Numbered from the stretch's first letter, positions 53,316 to 62,767 are shown. The stretch is 64,000 bases of DNA from DASQPR01 sp963836775 (GCA_963836775.1 CAWIKR010000003.1:3348001-3412000); one strand, 5' to 3'. Notes: generated by a model not told the origin, from the sequence alone. A program made the numbers and translations.

Positions 53316-54764
53316 ATGTACGGTATGAGTCGCTTCCGCACCGGTACGAGTGTCCCGAAAAACCCGGACCGTCGCCTCGCCCGCCGCGACTGGCGTGGCT
53401 CTGTTGACCCGTTTGCGCGACTTCGGTTGCGTTGGCACGTCATCTTGATACTGCTGTCGGGCTTGGCCGTCGCGTTTGCCGTCGCATTGGGATTGTGGGC
53501 AGTTCTAGGTCGACCAGAACTTGCCGCAAGCCAATCCGGCTCGTTGACGCCCACCGACCTCTATGACGGCATCAAAATTGCGCTGGTCGTGGTCGCTGGC
53601 ATCGGCGGCGCCGTCGTGCTTGTTGTGGTCTACCGCCACCAGATCTACATCGAACGTGAGCACGCGCGGGCCGAGGCGTCCGCGGCACGTGAGGACGCCA
53701 AGCTTTACGCCGAGCGTTTCGGGTCCGCAGCCGATCAGCTTGGATCCGATAAGGCTGCGGTACGACTGGCGGGCGTCTACGCCATGGCCAGCCTTGCCGA
53801 TGGCTGGCAGGCGGGACAACAGACCTGCATCGATGTGCTTTGTGGCTACTTACGGATGCCCTTTGAATCACCGAGTGCTGCCAGCCGCGTCAAGGCGCTC
53901 GGCCTGCGAGAAGAGCAGCAAGTCCGGGACACAGTCGTCAAGCTCATTGGCTTGCACCTGCGTGATGCGGCCGCCGTTTCTTGGCAAGGGCGTGATTTCG
54001 ACTTCGGCGGGGCTTTTTTCGATAGCTGCGACTTCTCGGGGGCGCGGTTCTCGGGCGGCAGTGTCTCGTTTAGCAGGGCGAAGTTCACTGGCGAGGTCAT
54101 CTTCGCCGGAGCTCGCTTCAGCGACGGCGGCGTGTATTTCTCCGAGGCCGAGTTCACCGCATGCGACGCCGATTTCACCTGGGTGCAATTCAACGGCGGC
54201 TCGGTCTACTTCGCACGGACGAAGTTTGACCGCAGCAAGATCCGCTTTATGCGGGCGCAGGTCACGGCTGGTGAAATCTACTTTGGCGAGGCCCGATTCA
54301 ACGAAAGCGGCGCATACTTCGGTGGGACGGCGTTCACTGGCGGCGAGGTCAGCTTCGCCAGCGCGTCTTTCGCCGGTAACAGTGTCGTTGACTTTGATCA
54401 GGCACGCATAGCCGCCAATGGCCGGATCAGACTCGGCAGCACCCAGTTCACGGCATCTGATGTAATTTTTGACAGGGCTGAGCTTGCCGGTGGACTTGTC
54501 GACTTCACCTGGGCGAAGTTCGTGCAAGGCACTGTCCGGTTCGACGAAGCGCGGCTGGTCGGCAGCGAGATTGACTTCACCAAGGCACACCTCGACGGCG
54601 GCGTGATCGATCTCAGCCATCCCAGCGCCTACGACGTCGCGCCGACATTCACGTGGACCACCCACCCAGATGGCCTACGACTGCCAAACGACTTCGCCCC
54701 GCCGAAGCAAAATGCCCAGGAGTCAACAGCCCTCCCTCATCAAACACCCGGCGATCGTGAGTAG
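53316..54764 (+). CDS. Membrane-anchored pentapeptide-repeat protein
   Basis: The product has about 482 residues (ATG 53316; ATG 53325 is also possible). Two membrane helices lie at about 41-65 (WHVILILLSGLAVAFAVALG) and 85-107 (IKIALVVVAGIGGAVVLVVV). A charged helix follows, then a conserved helical region with FGSAADQLGSDKAAVRLAGV and CIDVLCGYLRMPF. From about 222 to 433 there are pentapeptide repeats of the A(D/R)F type with a ten-residue alternation (GARFSGGSVSFSRAKFTGEV and so on). This builds a right-handed quadrilateral beta-helix on the cytosolic side. Such actinobacterial proteins have no known activity. Its 3' end converges with the Stealth gene 26 bases away. Confidence 0.87.
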   Translation: MYGMSRFRTGTSVPKNPDRRLARRDWRGSVDPFARLRLRWHVILILLSGLAVAFAVALGLWAVLGRPELAASQSGSLTPTDLYDGIKIALVVVAGIGGAVVLVVVYRHQIYIEREHARAEASAAREDAKLYAERFGSAADQLGSDKAAVRLAGVYAMASLADGWQAGQQTCIDVLCGYLRMPFESPSAASRVKALGLREEQQVRDTVVKLIGLHLRDAAAVSWQGRDFDFGGAFFDSCDFSGARFSGGSVSFSRAKFTGEVIFAGARFSDGGVYFSEAEFTACDADFTWVQFNGGSVYFARTKFDRSKIRFMRAQVTAGEIYFGEARFNESGAYFGGTAFTGGEVSFASASFAGNSVVDFDQARIAANGRIRLGSTQFTASDVIFDRAELAGGLVDFTWAKFVQGTVRFDEARLVGSEIDFTKAHLDGGVIDLSHPSAYDVAPTFTWTTHPDGLRLPNDFAPPKQNAQESTALPHQTPGDRE

Positions 54765-54789
54765 AAACCTCGCCACTGAAGTCGAGGGG

Positions 54790-56553
54790 TCAGCCGGCTA
54801 GTTGTAGAGGACTGTCGACCTGGTCGGCCGGCGTTGGCAGCGCCGCCGTGGTGTGCGCATGGCTTGCCAGGAGTTGGCTGGCCGTGAACCGAGCGCGGTG
54901 GGCTGTCTGCTCATCGGTGAGTTCGAACGGTGCGCGGTATGGGAAGTACGCGGCCAGGTAGTCCTGGACCATGCGGATGTCGTCCTCGTCCGGCGTGTCG
55001 ACGGTGTCGTTGAGGCAGAAGACGTCGCTGGAGCGTCGCGCGAGCAAGCTTGAAAGACGTGCTCGCGCCGACGGCACCCCAAGATCGACATAGGTGTAGG
55101 CGAGTCGGGAGGGCACGGCCCGGCCGGTCGCGAAGGCCCAGTAGTGGGCCAAGGAGGATGTCAGCGAGACGTCTGCCGGATGCCGGAACTGGTGACTGGC
55201 GGTGGCGTGCAGGTCGGCGCGAGCGGCCTGCTCGATCTCGAAGAGAACACTACGCCGGAGGGCGTAGGGCACGTGTCGCATCTTGTGCGAGATGGTGATG
55301 CCGAAGCGTTCTTCGATGATGCGGCGGTTGTTCTTCCCGGCTGCGGTAGCGGGATTGTCAGTGATCGCTGGTGGCGCCGGGTCGAGCGCCGCGGTCGACT
55401 TGAAGAACTTGGTCATTCCGTTGGCGTGGAAGAATTTCTCCGGCGACAGCGGCCGGCCAAGGAACATGTCGTCGTTGAGGTAGAGGAAGTGTTCCGCAAG
55501 CCCTGGAATGTGGTGGAGCCGCGACTCGATTGCGTGGGAGTTGAACGTGGGTAGTCGGCCGACGTCGGCGAAGACGGCGCGGTGTGGCACTACGGTGATC
55601 ATTGGGTGGTTGAGGTTCAGCCAGGGCGGCACTTGGTCGTCGGTGACCAGGAAGATCTGCCTGATCCACGGGGCGTTGCAGACGAGGGATCGCAGCGCGT
55701 ACCGTAGTTCGTCTTTGCTCGCGAACCGGGCATCATTTGCGGCTGTCATATTGAGCGCCGCGTGCCCGGCAGCTGCCAGCGCCAGGTTCTTGCGTTGCAG
55801 CCAGTCGGTGTCAGCCCCATCGACCCAGGTGAGTACGGCATCAACCGGGAACGACACCAGGTGGTCGTGGTTACGGGCGAAGCCGCTGCGGGTCCGGACC
55901 ACCATCGGGTTCGCCCGCGATACCAGCGGCGACAGCACAGTCTCCGGAACTAACACGTCCGGGTCATTGGCCTGGACAATGTTTCCAGGCTCGTCCGGGT
56001 TGGCCCCGATGAGAAATCCGTTAGGCCCGTCGACCCAGAACTCGACAACGCAGGCAAACCGGGAGCCGAGCAGCCAGCCGCCACGGCCGCTGGTCGTCGC
56101 CTCGTACACCACCGCGGTCCGCTGTGTCGGGGACAGATCCATGTTCGACGTCACCGACGACGGCTTGCGGCGAACCCGGTCCGGGCGAACGGTGACGTGT
56201 GGCGGCAAACCAGTGCGGAGCAATTTCAACACCCGGTCGCGGTGCTGCACCGAAACCGCGACCGCGGAACTGTAGGTCGATCGTGGCGGGCAGAAGTAAG
56301 GAACAGCACCGGCTTCCAGCACCCCGGTGACGAGCTCCAGATTCCGGGAACGCACCTGCATCGGCGTCGTATCCGGGCGAACCACCGCCTGCTTGCGACG
56401 CGCGACCCCGCCAGACACGTTGATATCGACGAAATCGGCCGGCGCCGCTCCGGCAAGCCGATCCCGCAGCCAAACCTGCCCGTGTGGGGGCAGCGAGGTG
56501 ATCATGCGGCGGCGTAGTCTCCGAGGCACAAAACGATGCGGTGACAGTGCCAC
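54790..56553 (-). CDS. Stealth-family sugar-1-phosphate transferase
   Basis: The 587-residue product has the conserved Stealth regions in order. CR1 is SFPVDAVLTWVDGADTDW; CR2 contains RFASKDELRYALRSLVCNAP and FLVTDDQVPPWLN; the DD-containing FLYLNDDMFLGRPLSPEKFF follows; CR3 is HKMRHVPYALRRSVLFEIEQ; and CR4 is DVFCLNDTVD. These proteins transfer hexose-1-phosphate to build phosphate-linked surface polysaccharides and are related to GlcNAc-1-phosphotransferase. GTG at 56553 was chosen because GGGGAGG lies 11 bases upstream; ATG at 56505 is another option. An N-terminal region of about 230 residues is longer than in minimal members. No capsule cluster surrounds it. Confidence 0.88.
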   Translation of the reverse strand: MALSPHRFVPRRLRRRMITSLPPHGQVWLRDRLAGAAPADFVDINVSGGVARRKQAVVRPDTTPMQVRSRNLELVTGVLEAGAVPYFCPPRSTYSSAVAVSVQHRDRVLKLLRTGLPPHVTVRPDRVRRKPSSVTSNMDLSPTQRTAVVYEATTSGRGGWLLGSRFACVVEFWVDGPNGFLIGANPDEPGNIVQANDPDVLVPETVLSPLVSRANPMVVRTRSGFARNHDHLVSFPVDAVLTWVDGADTDWLQRKNLALAAAGHAALNMTAANDARFASKDELRYALRSLVCNAPWIRQIFLVTDDQVPPWLNLNHPMITVVPHRAVFADVGRLPTFNSHAIESRLHHIPGLAEHFLYLNDDMFLGRPLSPEKFFHANGMTKFFKSTAALDPAPPAITDNPATAAGKNNRRIIEERFGITISHKMRHVPYALRRSVLFEIEQAARADLHATASHQFRHPADVSLTSSLAHYWAFATGRAVPSRLAYTYVDLGVPSARARLSSLLARRSSDVFCLNDTVDTPDEDDIRMVQDYLAAYFPYRAPFELTDEQTAHRARFTASQLLASHAHTTAALPTPADQVDSPLQLAG

Positions 56554-57484
56554 AGCGACAACAACCTCCCCCGGTCCCAACGTGGCCAGCCAAGATCACG
56601 GCCACGCTCTCGATCCCGCGGAAAGCCACAAGTCCGGCACCACACTGCGTCACAGGCAGGTCTCAGGTTTGCTCACCGCGCGGCGACCATAGCAGCAGGT
56701 CAGGGCACATGCACACATGCGAAGACCGCCACGTTGTAGATTTGTTAACTTTCCGTTCACTTGACCGCGCCCAAAACCGATCTCGGGGCGCAAACCACTA
56801 CGATCCGGACCCCTGCGAGGGGTAAGCCGAGACGTCGAGCAACGCTTAAGCCACATCCGCCAACGTCAACGATTCGCCGCCATCAGTCAACGCGGCCCAC
56901 TGGCGACCAGGCCAATGTCAACGACGACCGGCTCGTGCGCAGCTTCCGTCAGCAGATCGCTTGTCGTGCTCAGCGGCGTGCGCATGCCAGGGATCCACGA
57001 GTATCAAGGCGCCGCGTGACCTGCATGGACAATATTTTCGGCACCCGCAGCGTCGGCAGGCTGTCCTACTAGTTGCGATCAGACGGGCCGGCAGTCCCGG
57101 CAGGCGGCGCTCCTCGTTAACTGCGCGGGATGACGGTCGGCGCATTGCGGCACAGGTAGGGCCGGTCGGGGGTCGCCGTCGGCCGCATTGAGCCAACGAA
57201 CGCGACGTCGATTTAGCCCTGCGCGCGGCCGCGGAGCGTGACACTCGCCCCGACAGACTCGATCCTTGGACGGCCCGCCGAGCGCCCGCCGGACTCTCGT
57301 GCGCGGAAGTTGGGACTGACAGCGGGTGGGCGACAATTTCGGCGCCGCCTGGACCAAGCGACGCAGCCAGACATCGGCAGCGACGAGCACAGTTCGCGCT
57401 CGCCGCGCCGACGCCCAACCGTGGTCTACCTGCTCGCGCGTGATTCGTCTGCGCGACGCCGTCGTGAGCGTGACCGCGGTGTCG
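56554..57484. other. Gene-free stretch
   Basis: About 930 bases between the Stealth and NlpC/P60 genes show no recognised gene or element. An AT-richer segment near 56735-56765 upstream of the Stealth gene may hold its promoter. Confidence 0.45.
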
Positions 57485-58495
57485 TCACGGTCGCCGGAAC
57501 CCGGCGATCGGATCTGTATCGATCCGAGCCATCCGTACGACGTCGCCAGTGTGCGGTGCGTGCACTATCCAGCCACCGCCGACGTACATGCCCACGTGGT
57601 GCAGGCTGCCCGGGAAGAAGAAGACCAGATCACCGGGGCGCAGCTGGGAGCGGCTGACTGGGGTGCCGTCGGCCCACTGCCATTTCGTGTAGTGCCGCAA
57701 CGTCTTGCCAGCCTTCGCCCACGCGTAGAGGGTCAAGCCGGAGCAGTCGAAGGTGTTGGGTCCGGCCGCGGCCCATACATACGGTTTGCCGATCTGCGAA
57801 CACGCAGTGCGTGCTGCGATCCCAGCTGCGCCGCCAATGTAGGTGTATGGGCAGGCAACCGGGCGTAGCTTGCCGATCGGGCCGCCGTTGTCGCCGTACA
57901 CCTGCAGGCGGAGCTTCTGCAAGTTCGCTATCTGCACCTCGATCGCGTGCTTTTTCGTAGTGAGGTCAGCGTTCTGTTGCCGCAGCGAGGCGACAACACC
58001 GTCGAGATTGGTCTTGGCGGCCATGTATTTGTCGCGGACGGCGAGCACTGAGGCGATCTCGTCGTGCTGCTGTTTGGCGATTGCGTCGTACATCGTGAGT
58101 TGGTTGAGTAGCGATGGGGCCGAGCCGCTGTCGAGCAACATGCCGATCGAGGAGTTCGGACCGCTTTCAAAGACTTGGGCCATCAGCGGCCGCAGCCGTG
58201 CCAGTGCAACGCCAGCCTGCAACTGTAACGGCTGCAGCTTCACGGCCAGTGCGTTGGCCTTCGCCTGGTTGGCAACCAACTCGCCGTGAACCCGGTTGTA
58301 GTTCTCGACGATCGGTTCGAGCTTGTTGTTGGCCGCCTCGATCTGTTTCTCGACATCGCTCACCGACGGTTTGGCATACGCCGGCGACGCTGTGCCGGTG
58401 GCTAGCAGCAGCGCGGCAACCAGGGCGGATAACAGCAGCCACGTGCTGCGGCGGCGAAAATTCTGGGGACGCAGATGCGCTCGGGCTGTGCCCAC
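57485..58495 (-). CDS. Secreted NlpC/P60 peptidoglycan endopeptidase (RipA-like)
   Basis: The start GTG 58495 is set by AAGGAG about 11 bases upstream. The 336-residue precursor has an Arg-rich start and signal peptide (LLLSALVAALLLATGTASPA, cleavage near AYA). A coiled-coil segment follows at about 40-190 (SVSDVEKQIEAANNKLEPIV and so on). The C-terminal NlpC/P60 domain spans from about 215, with catalytic Cys251 (DCSGLTLYAW), His300 (HHVGMYVG) and a third polar residue in IVHAPHTG. Such D,L-endopeptidases cleave stem peptides during growth and cell separation; the coiled coil usually autoinhibits or localises the enzyme. No FtsEX genes are nearby. Confidence 0.9.
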   Translation of the reverse strand: MGTARAHLRPQNFRRRSTWLLLSALVAALLLATGTASPAYAKPSVSDVEKQIEAANNKLEPIVENYNRVHGELVANQAKANALAVKLQPLQLQAGVALARLRPLMAQVFESGPNSSIGMLLDSGSAPSLLNQLTMYDAIAKQQHDEIASVLAVRDKYMAAKTNLDGVVASLRQQNADLTTKKHAIEVQIANLQKLRLQVYGDNGGPIGKLRPVACPYTYIGGAAGIAARTACSQIGKPYVWAAAGPNTFDCSGLTLYAWAKAGKTLRHYTKWQWADGTPVSRSQLRPGDLVFFFPGSLHHVGMYVGGGWIVHAPHTGDVVRMARIDTDPIAGFRRP

Positions 58496-59124
58496 GTACG
58501 CCGGACTCCTTCTTCCACACGCCGCCGACCGAGTTAGCTGACGGGTTCGGGCGGGGAAGATCGCCCTACCAGCGACCGAAATCGCCGGATTCACCCCACA
58601 TGCACGGGTTCCCGATTCGCGCGTGGCGCGATTAGGCGGTGTCCGACCGGGCCATCGCGGATGGCCTGACGCGACCGAACGGGGCTCGACCATAGCCACC
58701 CAGCGAGTTCACGGACAAGGCAACCTAAGACCCCTCAGCGCGCGGAATCACCCACAATGACACGGCCGTTACCGTCGGTGACATGACGCCGCGCCGTGGC
58801 TGGTCGCATCGGCACCTGCCGAGCCATCCGGCAGATGGCAGTTCAGCAAGCGGCTCAACTGATTTGACGCGAGCGGACGGGCGCAGCGCGGCATCGACCC
58901 CGGGCCAGGCACGACTGTCCGCGCGACCAAATAGTAACGACGGTCACATCAGCGCGACGGAGGTTCGATACAAGGCCTGACCGATCTTGTACGCATACCC
59001 CAGGGTGAGCCTGAGCGAACCGTCGTATCCCACCGCGTTTCGCCCGCTTGTCGTCGGAGCGAATCACGTTTCCTCGGCCGAGGTTGGCGGATGCGGCCCG
59101 GTTCGCCCGGCATAGTCCGGGTGA
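58496..59124. other. Gene-free stretch
   Basis: About 630 bases upstream of the NlpC/P60 gene hold its leader on the left and nothing recognisable beyond. Confidence 0.45.
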
Positions 59125-59330
59125 CCGGTGATTCGTGGATGAGACCTAAGTCAAGGTAAATGGCGTGTGACGGTATGTGTACCGGGCGGTCGATCAGTAC
59201 GGGCAGGTCATCGACATGCTGGTGTCGAAGCGCCGCGACGGCCAGGCTGCCCGACAGTTCTTCCGTCGCGCGTTGACCACGTTGAAGGTGAGCCCGACCG
59301 AGGTGGTCACCGATGCGCCCGTGGCTTGAG
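59125..59330 (+). mobile_element. IS6-family remnant L: transposase middle segment
   Basis: One frame reads FVDET, stop, VKVNGV, stop, then RYVYRAVDQYGQVIDMLVSK and RRALTTLKVSPTEVVTDAP. This is the DDE core from the first catalytic Asp to the second (VVTDAP). Two nonsense codons show decay. The last codon and stop (GCTTGA) run into the operator that follows, so a rearrangement joined the element to the promoter of the next operon. Confidence 0.8.
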
Positions 59331-59375
59331 CGATCGCTTAAACGCCGCTAGAGTCTCCATTGAGCGATCGCTCAA
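59326..59375 (+). promoter_or_regulatory. Promoter with two palindromic TetR-type operators
   Basis: TTGAGCGATCGCTTAA (59326-59341) and TTGAGCGATCGCTCAA (59360-59375) are two copies of one 16-bp palindrome, the second perfect. A promoter fits between them: -35 TTGAGC (59326-59331), 17 bases, -10 TAGAGT (59349-59354). Thus the first operator covers the -35 box and the second the expected start site. The centre-to-centre distance of 34 bases is about three helical turns. This is the typical geometry of a TetR-repressed promoter. Confidence 0.75.
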
Positions 59376-59530
59376 CAGAGTTCACGGGTGCGGTGGATGG
59401 GCAACGACAGCCGTCCTTGCCCAGCTGCTCGCGGGCACACCGAGCGACGACCGTCGCGCCGGCGGTGGCCGGGACGCTCGCACTCTGGGTCGCCTCGCCG
59501 AGTCACGCCGTAACAAGCAGGGAGGTTGGG

Positions 59531-60325
59531 ATGGATCTGGGCGCATGGACCTCAGCGTTGCGACGGCATCCGCTGCCGGTTCGCACTCGCTTCGGCCACT
59601 CGCTCGTTCTCACGTACGCGCTGCCGCCGGCCGTGCTGGCCCCGCTCGTGGCACCCGGCCTCGCGTTGGACACGTACGAGGCGCCCGACGGCACCGCCCA
59701 CGCGTTCGTCGCCGTCGGCGTCGTCTCGGCGTTGCGGCTCCGCCCGGCCGGCCTGCCCGCCACCTGTGGCCGCGACTACGTCCTGACCGGATATCGCATC
59801 ATCACCCGCTTCCCGACCCCGGCCGGCCGGACCATGCGCGGCCTGCAGATCCTGCGGAGCGACACGGATAGGCCCGCCATGGTGGTCGGCGGCAACCTAC
59901 TCACCCGGTACCACTACCGGCTGGCCCGCATTCGGTTCGAAGCCACCGGGTCGTGGCTGCGGGCCGAGATCCGCAGCCGCGACGGGCACGCCGATCTCAC
60001 CGTCACAGCCGACCTTGGTACCCGACCGGCGCCGCTTCCGCCCGGTTCACCGTTCGCGACCGTCACCGACGCGCGCCGATTCGCCGGACCGCTGCCGTAC
60101 ACGTTCTCGCACGAGGCGCGGACCGGGTCGATCGTGGTGGTCAAGGCGTACCGGACGGCCTGGCGGCCGGAGCCGATCGCCGTAAAGGTGGACCGGCTGA
60201 CGTTCTTTACCGAGGGCCCGTTCGCCGGCGTGCGTCCGGTGCTGGCCAACGCGTTCCACGTCTCCGACCTGGACTACGGCTGGCACCGCGGTAGCCGCCG
60301 CACCCTGGACGGGACAGCACGATGA
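59531..60325 (+). CDS. DUF2071-family protein (acetoacetate-decarboxylase-like fold)
   Basis: The ATG at 59531 follows GGAGGTTGGG. The 264-residue product begins HPLPVRTRFGHSLVLTYALP and shows the pattern of DUF2071/YqjF-like proteins, which share the acetoacetate decarboxylase fold. The conserved parts include GYRIITRFPTPAGRTMRGLQ, MVVGGNLLTRYHYRLARIRF and FHVSDLDYGWHRG. Activity is not known. It is the first gene of a three-gene operon with start/stop overlaps, behind the twin-operator promoter; the leader is about 170 bases long. Confidence 0.78.
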   Translation: MDLGAWTSALRRHPLPVRTRFGHSLVLTYALPPAVLAPLVAPGLALDTYEAPDGTAHAFVAVGVVSALRLRPAGLPATCGRDYVLTGYRIITRFPTPAGRTMRGLQILRSDTDRPAMVVGGNLLTRYHYRLARIRFEATGSWLRAEIRSRDGHADLTVTADLGTRPAPLPPGSPFATVTDARRFAGPLPYTFSHEARTGSIVVVKAYRTAWRPEPIAVKVDRLTFFTEGPFAGVRPVLANAFHVSDLDYGWHRGSRRTLDGTAR

Positions 60326-61044
60326 GGGGCGTCGGCCGGGTGGTCCGGTTCAACTGGCCGTCGTACGCGGTTGCGCTCGCGGCCATCGTGGTCGGCATGG
60401 CCATACCGCTGGCGGATCCGCTACGCATACCGGTGCGCGGCGCAACAGTCCTGGGTGCCGCTTGGATCGTAGCCGGCCTCGTAGCGACCTGGTGCGCGTA
60501 CGACCGCTCGCCGCTGTACCACTGGCACTGGCTGCTTGCCATGCTGCCGGCCGCGCCGGCGCGGTACGCGGTTGTCAGCACCGGCCTGGACGAGATCGGG
60601 CCCACCCTGCGGCAGATGCTGCCGGACGCGACCGGAATCCTTCTCGACCTGTACGACCCTGCGGTCACCCGGACCGGCTCGATCCGCCGGGCGCGGGCGC
60701 TCATGCCACCGCCACTCGGTGCCACGCCGGCCCGACCGTCGGCTCTGCCGATACCGGACGGTCGACTCGACGCCGTGTTCGCCGTGTTCGCCGCGCACGA
60801 GTTGCGCACCGCCGATCAGCGCGCCGCGCTGTTCGAAGAGGTCGCCCGGGCATTGCGCCCGGCCGGGCGGCTGCTGCTGGTCGAGCACTGCCGGGACGCG
60901 GCGAACCTGGCCGCGTACGGCCCCGGCGCATGGCACTTCTACCCGCGGCGGGAATGGCTGCGCCTGGCCGGCGGCGCCGGGCTCACACCCGCCAGTGAGA
61001 CGACCATAACTCCGCTCGTACGCATACTGGTGTTCGCCCGGTGA
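60322..61044 (+). CDS. Membrane-anchored methyltransferase-like protein
   Basis: The ATG overlaps the preceding stop (ATGA). Two N-terminal membrane helices (about 13-32 and 40-62, YAVALAAIVVGMAIPLAD and ATVLGAAWIVAGLVATWCAY) are followed by a soluble domain with a Rossmann-type methyltransferase pattern. AVVSTGLDEIGPTLRQMLP occupies the first strand/helix, GILLDLYDP the second, and LDAVFAVFAAHELRTADQRA and VARALRPAGRLLLVEHCRD the later ones. The glycine-rich SAM loop is poorly conserved, so catalysis is uncertain. The same operon codes for a DUF2071 protein and a four-helix membrane protein. Confidence 0.72.
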   Translation: MRGVGRVVRFNWPSYAVALAAIVVGMAIPLADPLRIPVRGATVLGAAWIVAGLVATWCAYDRSPLYHWHWLLAMLPAAPARYAVVSTGLDEIGPTLRQMLPDATGILLDLYDPAVTRTGSIRRARALMPPPLGATPARPSALPIPDGRLDAVFAVFAAHELRTADQRAALFEEVARALRPAGRLLLVEHCRDAANLAAYGPGAWHFYPRREWLRLAGGAGLTPASETTITPLVRILVFAR

Positions 61045-61469
61045 GCGGGCTGTTCACCCTGGCCGGCCAGCTCCGGCTCGTCGGCGCCGTACTAATCGTC
61101 CTCGGCCTGGCCCACCTGGCCATGCCGCGCGGCCTCGGTTGGCGACCGGAGTTCGCTGCGCTGCGCCCACTGACCCGCCGCATCATCTACACCCACACCT
61201 ACTTCATCGGCCTGTCGTGCGTGCTGCTCGGCCTCGCCCCGCTCGCACTGACCAGCGACCTACTCGCACCAGGCCCGCTGCCGGCCGCCATCCTGATCGC
61301 CGAGTGCATCTTCTGGGGTCTGCGATGGTGTACACAGTTCGCCGCCTTCCCACCCGCCGTCTGGCGCGGCCGCCACCTGTACGTGACGGGCTATTTCGCG
61401 CTCACCGCGCTGTGGACCTGGATCGTCGCGGTTTTCGCCGCGGCGCTGGCAACGACGGCCGCCTCTTGA
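61041..61469 (+). CDS. Four-helix membrane protein of unknown function
   Basis: The GTG overlaps the preceding stop (GTGA). The 142-residue product has four hydrophobic segments, at about 8-30, 52-72, 80-98 and 117-138 (for example LRLVGAVLIVLGLAHLAMP and THTYFIGLSCVLLGLAPLAL). Its second half has CIFWGLRWCTQFAAFPPAVW. It closes the three-gene operon. No family name was recognised, although homologues beside DUF2071 genes would be expected. Confidence 0.72.
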   Translation: MSGLFTLAGQLRLVGAVLIVLGLAHLAMPRGLGWRPEFAALRPLTRRIIYTHTYFIGLSCVLLGLAPLALTSDLLAPGPLPAAILIAECIFWGLRWCTQFAAFPPAVWRGRHLYVTGYFALTALWTWIVAVFAAALATTAAS

Positions 61470-61594
61470 CATGTGACCAATCGTGCTCAACGAAACTTAG
61501 CGGGGGTCGACTGACGCAAGCCGGATAGTCCAGAGTGGACCCCTGATGTGAAGGCGCTCGTGGCTCTCAGTGATCATGTTGTTCGCTGGCCCGA

Positions 61595-62199
61595 TCTGCG
61601 CAACGCACGCGACCTTGGCGGGATCCCGAACTGCGTGTCCACGCCAAGACGCTTCTGGCTTGCGACTTCTTCCACATCGATCTGGCCAACCTCCAACGGG
61701 TACGTGTTCTTCGTCCTGGACCTGGCCAATCGATATGTACACGTCCTGGGCGTGACCGCTCATCCGTCCGGCGCGTGGACCACACAGCTGGCCCGTAACC
61801 TCATCAGCGACCTCGGTGGGCGTGTCCAACAGCTGCGGTATCTCATCCGCGACCGCGACGCCAAGTTCACCGACACCTTCGACACCGTGCCCGCCAGCGA
61901 AGGCATCCAGCCAGTCAAAACCCCGGCGCAGTGTCCACGCGCGAACGCCTACGTCGAACGCTGGATCCGCACGGTCGAATGCACCGACCGGATGCTCATC
62001 TCGAGTGAGCGACATTTGCGAGTCGTCCTGAACGAGTACACCGCGCACTACAACTCCGGACGTCCGCACCGCTCCCTGCAACTGCAAGCACCCCCACCGA
62101 CGACGCCAACCTCATCCCATCGCCGGTCCCGGCCGACCAGATCAGGCGCCGCAAGATCCTCGGAGGCTTGATCAACGAGTACCAACAAGCTGCATAACG
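61595..62199 (+). mobile_element. Integrase-core (IS481/IS3-like) transposase remnant with near-complete catalytic domain
   Basis: After a short frame reading LLACDFFHIDLANLQR (first catalytic Asp), a frameshift at about 61700 leads to the main frame. It reads VFFVLDLANRYVHVLGVTAH and LIRDRDAKFTDTFDT (second Asp), then CPRANAYVERWIRTVECTDR (catalytic Glu) and YTAHYNSGRPHRSLQLQAPP. A further frameshift near 62095 gives RRRKILGGLINEYQQAA and the stop at 62199. The N-terminal HTH region is lost. Two frameshifts make it inactive. Confidence 0.85.
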
Positions 62200-62377
62200 T
62201 CGCCGCAAAGCCACAGGTTAAACACTATGGCCGAGTTTTGAACCCCACAGGTTCAGCACCCCGGTTCCCGTTCTCGCCCGCGGGCGTGCCACGGTCGCGG
62301 TTCGCGAGGCGTACTGTCTGGGTGTTGCCCAGAATCTTGGCGGTGACCCGCGCGAGTGCACAGAGGGCAGGCCAGCA

Positions 62378-62557
62378 ATGGAGATCGACAAAGCGAAGAT
62401 CGTCGAAGTGCTGCGGCGCCGAGGCTTGGCGGATCGGGCCGCATGGGTCGATCGGCAGTTACCGGCGCGTGTCGATGTCGATCTGAACGCCGGGCTGCTG
62501 GCGATGCTGAGTATCAGTCCGGCGGACCTCGCCGACGATGCTTCGCCGAACGTGTAG
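62378..62557 (+). CDS. Conserved small actinobacterial-type protein
   Basis: The 59-residue product begins EIDKAKIVEVLRRRGLADRA, then WVDRQLPARVDVDLNAGLLA and LSISPADLADD. It is soluble and mostly helical. I have an impression of similar short proteins in other actinobacteria with the same WVDRELP core, but no function. GAGGGC lies about 12 bases before the ATG. Confidence 0.58.
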   Translation: MEIDKAKIVEVLRRRGLADRAAWVDRQLPARVDVDLNAGLLAMLSISPADLADDASPNV

Positions 62558-62600
62558 AGGTCGGACAGCAGGGCGCCACCGGGCATGTCAAAGAGCGGCG

Positions 62601-62738
62601 CTAGCCGGTGGTGGGTGTGCTGTGCGGACGGCCGGTGGAGTTCCAGCCCTGTTGGTGGAGTCGCTCGAACCCATCTAGCAGGACGTTGAGGGCGAACTCG
62701 AATTCGAACTGGTCGTCGCAGCTTCGGCCCACGGCCGA
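62601..62738 (-). pseudogene. TetR-family regulator, C-terminal remnant
   Basis: The minus strand reads GRSCDDQFEFEFALNVLLDG and then FERLHQQGWNSTGRP before a stop at 62601-62603. The FEFxLxxLLDGxE pattern is the last helix of many TetR/AcrR C-terminal domains. The DNA-binding domain is absent. It may be the remains of the repressor that once served the twin operators at 59326-59375. Confidence 0.6.
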
Positions 62739-62767
62739 TCCAACGTCGTGGGATCCGAGGGGTCGTT

